Source: Rhodobacteraceae bacterium Araon29
GTDB taxonomy: Bacteria > Pseudomonadota > Alphaproteobacteria > Rhodobacterales > Rhodobacteraceae
Reading direction: 5' to 3'
NCBI GenBank assembly: GCA_039640505.1
Contig: CP046865.1
Coordinates: forward strand, 2,657,501 to 2,721,500
DNA length: 64,000 nucleotides
The notes beneath the pieces are model-generated. The model ran no database searches and had not been told where the DNA came from. It saw only the letters and a list, made by a program, of their open reading frames with translations. The position numbers and the translations under genes are program-made. Position 1 is the stretch's first letter, and every line of letters begins with the position of its first letter. This document shows, in pieces, positions 61,399 through 64,000 of this stretch.

Positions 61399-64000
61399 TT
61401 ACTCCTTGGTCTTAAGCCCCATGAGGGCGGCGGCAAATGGATTGTCCGGATCAATGGCTTGTTTCTTTTCTGGCCGGGCCTGAAACTTTTTGGGCCCAGT
61501 GGAATCAGGGCGTTGTTTTGGTTTGGGCTTACGCTTTTTGGGCTTTTTACCCGCGGTGGCTTTAGAATTATCCGTTTCACGATGCGCAGTGCGCCCCGCC
61601 GGCCGACGGCCCCATTTGAAGGTGAAAAACACTTCTTTTTCAGGTGCGGCTGCGTCATCTTCGGCTGCCCCAGCTTGATCTGTTTCTGCGATCACCTCAA
61701 TGGCGGCGTTTTGCAATGACGCTTGCTCTGCGTCCACGTCCACGGCCGGCACTGGGTCTAAAAGCTCTTGTGAAGCTGCAGTAGGCGGCTCATCGGCTTC
61801 TGTTTGAGTTGCCTCAACCTCTTCAGTTTTGTTTTCAGGTAGACCGCCAAGTTCCGGGCTTTCATCCGGTTTTGCCTCTTGGCCTTGCTGTTCATCTTGC
61901 TCAGATTGCGTTACCTGATCGTTGTCCACAACAGCTTTAATTTTCTCACGCTCGCCTCGATCAGCAGAATAGCCCAACCCTTGCATCAAATCAGCAAATT
62001 GTTCGAGAGTCATTCCGGTAATGGACAACATATCCGCCTTGGCTTCAAACCCGTTGCGGCTGTCTTCGACCCGCAGCAAATCGGCCAAACGTTCCAACAT
62101 ATCAATCCGAATGGCCCGAGCACCAGCGATACGGTAGCCCGACATGGTGTCATAGCCTTTGGGCGCTTTCTCATCCGTTGGAACCGTCACCAAACCAGGG
62201 GGCGGCGATTCTGGGAACACATCAAGCTTTTGGTCAAGCGACCACAACAGCAAACGCAAACGCGTCGGAGCAGGTTTCAGCAAGAGCGGCATAAAGATGG
62301 TGAATTGACCAAAGCGAATGCCATGTTTGCGCAGGCTTGCGCGCGCGTCCTGATCCAGAGCCTTGACGTCATCCGCAACCAAAGCTCTCGGCAGAAGACC
62401 AAAGCCTTCCACCAGACGAAAGGCAAAACCGCGCGCCAAACCGTTCAAAGTCTCATCCCGTTGAAGGTTCAATAGCGGATCAAACAGGCCGGCAATCTTG
62501 CGGTCAATAAAATGCTGCAAGCGGCGCTCAACTTTTTCCAAAACCTCCGGACCAGCAGCTTCATCGACAAAAGCGCTGATTTTTGGCTTTAAGGGATCAT
62601 CACCAGCCATAAGTTTACCAACGGCCTGTTCACCCCACATCAGGCCACCTTGATCGGTAAAATCCATCTCGGTGTCGGGCGCATTGTAAAAGCGATCTGT
62701 TTTAAGATGAAAATGTGGCACTAGAGCCTGCAGCGAAGCGGTTTGAATTGCTTTTGCCTCTTGTCCGCTGGCATCTTTGTCGCGCCGGAACCTAAATCCT
62801 TCGAGCCGACCGACGAATTCCCCTTCGACGGTCACCTCACCATTATCATTCACTTCGGCCAAAAGGGCCTCCTTTTGCTTGAGCCGGCGCAACAAAACCG
62901 ATGTCCGCCGATCCACAAATCTTTGCGTCAAACGCTCATGCAGAGCATCTGATAATCTGTCTTCTACAGCGCGCGTCGCTCCACGCCAATGATTTTCGTC
63001 ATTCACCCAACCGGAACGCTGCGCAACATAGGTCCATGTACGAATAAATGCCAACCTATTTGATAATGTGTCAATATCGCCGTCGGTCTTATCTATCCGG
63101 TTGATTTGCCGTGCAAACCAATCATCTGGGACAGTTCCTTTTTCTTGCAGGTAAGTAAATATACTGGCCAGAAGGCTGGTATGATCTGCATGGCCAAGGC
63201 CGCGAAAATCCGGCACCCTGCACACATCCCATAGCAACTGCACCGAGTTTGCATCCCGAATAGCATCGCGCAGATCAGGCATCTGGGTCAGTGTTTTCAA
63301 TGCCATCAGGTCATCTGCTTCTCTGGCTTTGAACAAATGCGGGCTATCTGCGGGCTGTTCAAGTGAAGAAATTAAACGCTCTGGGCTGCCAAATTGCAGC
63401 GCTGAATTGCGCCATTGAAGCCGCTTTAAAGGGGCAAACCGATGCTCCATAATGGCGTCTGCCACCATCTCGTCCAATGCGGGCGCCTCACCGGTTACCC
63501 CAAAGCTGCCATCTGCCATGCCGCGTCCCGCCCGACCTGCGATCTGGGCCAATTCATTGGGGGCCAAAGCGCGCATTCGGCGGCCGTCAAATTTACTCAG
63601 GGCAGAAAAGGCAACATGATGCACATCTAGGTTTAGTCCCATGCCAATTGCATCGGTCGCCACCAGATAATCCACTTCTCCGTTTTGATAAAGTTCCACC
63701 TGCGCATTGCGGGTGCGTGGGCTCAGCGCCCCCATGACAACCGCTGCCCCGCCCTTTTGCCGGCGAATCAGTTCCGCAATGGCATAGACGCCCTCAACGG
63801 AAAACCCCACAATGGCGCTGCGCGGCGGCATTCGGCTTATTTTTTTCGATCCCGAATAGCTAAGAGTGCTTAGGCGCTTACGGTGCAAAAATTCTGCCTC
63901 GGGAACCAACGCTGAAATCGGACCCCGCATCGTATCTGACCCTAAAAACAGCGTTTCTTTTGCCCCGCGCATATGCAGCAGGCGGTCGGTAAACACATGA
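61399..64000 (-). CDS. SUV3-like ATP-dependent RNA/DNA helicase (5' part outside the window)
   Basis: At least 866 residues; the gene continues past the right edge, since the codons before 63996 stay open. The N-terminal helicase half with Walker motifs is therefore missing here. Visible are the C-terminal helicase motifs: MGALSPRTRNAQVELYQNGE, LVATDAIGMGLNLDVHHVAF (motif V) and LAQIAGRAGRGMADG (motif VI), which is the SUV3/mitochondrial-type arrangement. A long domain of unknown fold follows, then an acidic Gln/Glu-rich linker and a Lys/Pro-rich tail ending KPKPKQRPDSTGPKKFQARP. It is the upstream gene of a helicase-hslR-fdxA set. Confidence 0.88.
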   Translation of the reverse strand, partial: HVFTDRLLHMRGAKETLFLGSDTMRGPISALVPEAEFLHRKRLSTLSYSGSKKISRMPPRSAIVGFSVEGVYAIAELIRRQKGGAAVVMGALSPRTRNAQVELYQNGEVDYLVATDAIGMGLNLDVHHVAFSALSKFDGRRMRALAPNELAQIAGRAGRGMADGSFGVTGEAPALDEMVADAIMEHRFAPLKRLQWRNSALQFGSPERLISSLEQPADSPHLFKAREADDLMALKTLTQMPDLRDAIRDANSVQLLWDVCRVPDFRGLGHADHTSLLASIFTYLQEKGTVPDDWFARQINRIDKTDGDIDTLSNRLAFIRTWTYVAQRSGWVNDENHWRGATRAVEDRLSDALHERLTQRFVDRRTSVLLRRLKQKEALLAEVNDNGEVTVEGEFVGRLEGFRFRRDKDASGQEAKAIQTASLQALVPHFHLKTDRFYNAPDTEMDFTDQGGLMWGEQAVGKLMAGDDPLKPKISAFVDEAAGPEVLEKVERRLQHFIDRKIAGLFDPLLNLQRDETLNGLARGFAFRLVEGFGLLPRALVADDVKALDQDARASLRKHGIRFGQFTIFMPLLLKPAPTRLRLLLWSLDQKLDVFPESPPPGLVTVPTDEKAPKGYDTMSGYRIAGARAIRIDMLERLADLLRVEDSRNGFEAKADMLSITGMTLEQFADLMQGLGYSADRGEREKIKAVVDNDQVTQSEQDEQQGQEAKPDESPELGGLPENKTEEVEATQTEADEPPTAASQELLDPVPAVDVDAEQASLQNAAIEVIAETDQAGAAEDDAAAPEKEVFFTFKWGRRPAGRTAHRETDNSKATAGKKPKKRKPKPKQRPDSTGPKKFQARPEKKQAIDPDNPFAAALMGLKTKE

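Overview
The window looks like a chromosomal segment of a marine alphaproteobacterium of the order Rhodobacterales (Roseobacter group). The support is the fabI-fabB-fabA-irr block, a tRNA-His without an encoded G-1, a DUF6324-like small protein, an MmcB-type nuclease-fold protein, an SUV3-type helicase beside HslR, ferredoxin and CarD, TRAP and Opp uptake systems, and many proteins whose wording I recognise from roseobacters. Base composition is moderate rather than GC-rich, which would suit a pelagic lineage of the RCA/Planktomarina type. That placement is inference. No CRISPR array, insertion sequence, integrase or prophage was seen.

Layout. (1) 0-5 kb: a glycosyltransferase-like protein, type II fatty-acid genes fabI, fabB and fabA transcribed leftward, then the divergent iron regulator irr and a quinone reductase. 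(2) 5-14 kb: chromate-type transporter and a catabolic run (haloacid dehalogenase, two alpha/beta hydrolases, threonine-dehydratase-like enzyme, MFS exporter, Zn alcohol dehydrogenase, enolase-superfamily enzyme). (3) 14-18.5 kb: an unknown roseobacter protein, an acyl-CoA synthetase and an MsbA-like ABC exporter, all leftward. (4) 19-26 kb: an accessory surface/extracellular locus: an RTX-tailed clan GH-A-like glycoside hydrolase, a convergent RTX beta-propeller protein, UDP-glucose dehydrogenase, and a DUF2793 protein with a C1q-like end. (5) 26-34 kb: MDR oxidoreductase, a broken DUF2306 membrane gene, an XRE regulator with a membrane partner, mscL, tRNA-Gly, SRAP, an esterase, lepA, tRNA-His and mmcB. 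(6) 34-42 kb: a likely 6S RNA, an FMN reductase, and oppABCDF with a trailing GNAT gene. (7) 42-51 kb: IclR regulator divergent from a GMC oxidoreductase-terC pair, then a TRAP transporter with an unusually long fused permease, then enoyl-CoA hydratase and an FAD oxidoreductase. (8) 51-58 kb: NTF2-like protein, glycosyltransferase-like protein, metY, and a 1001-residue membrane protein that appears to join GspL/PilM-like and PilP/GspC-like ends. (9) 58-64 kb: cobT/cobS, carD, ferredoxin, HslR and an SUV3-like helicase that runs off the right edge.

Together the genes describe a heterotroph living on peptides, organic acids and alcohols, with a polysaccharide-facing secreted toolkit. The points most worth following are the RTX hydrolase/propeller/C1q locus, the GspL-PilP-like fusion with its internal repeat, the TRAP permease with an inserted membrane block, the 6S candidate, and two decayed genes: a DUF2306 gene with an internal deletion and an unidentified remnant near 57.6 kb.
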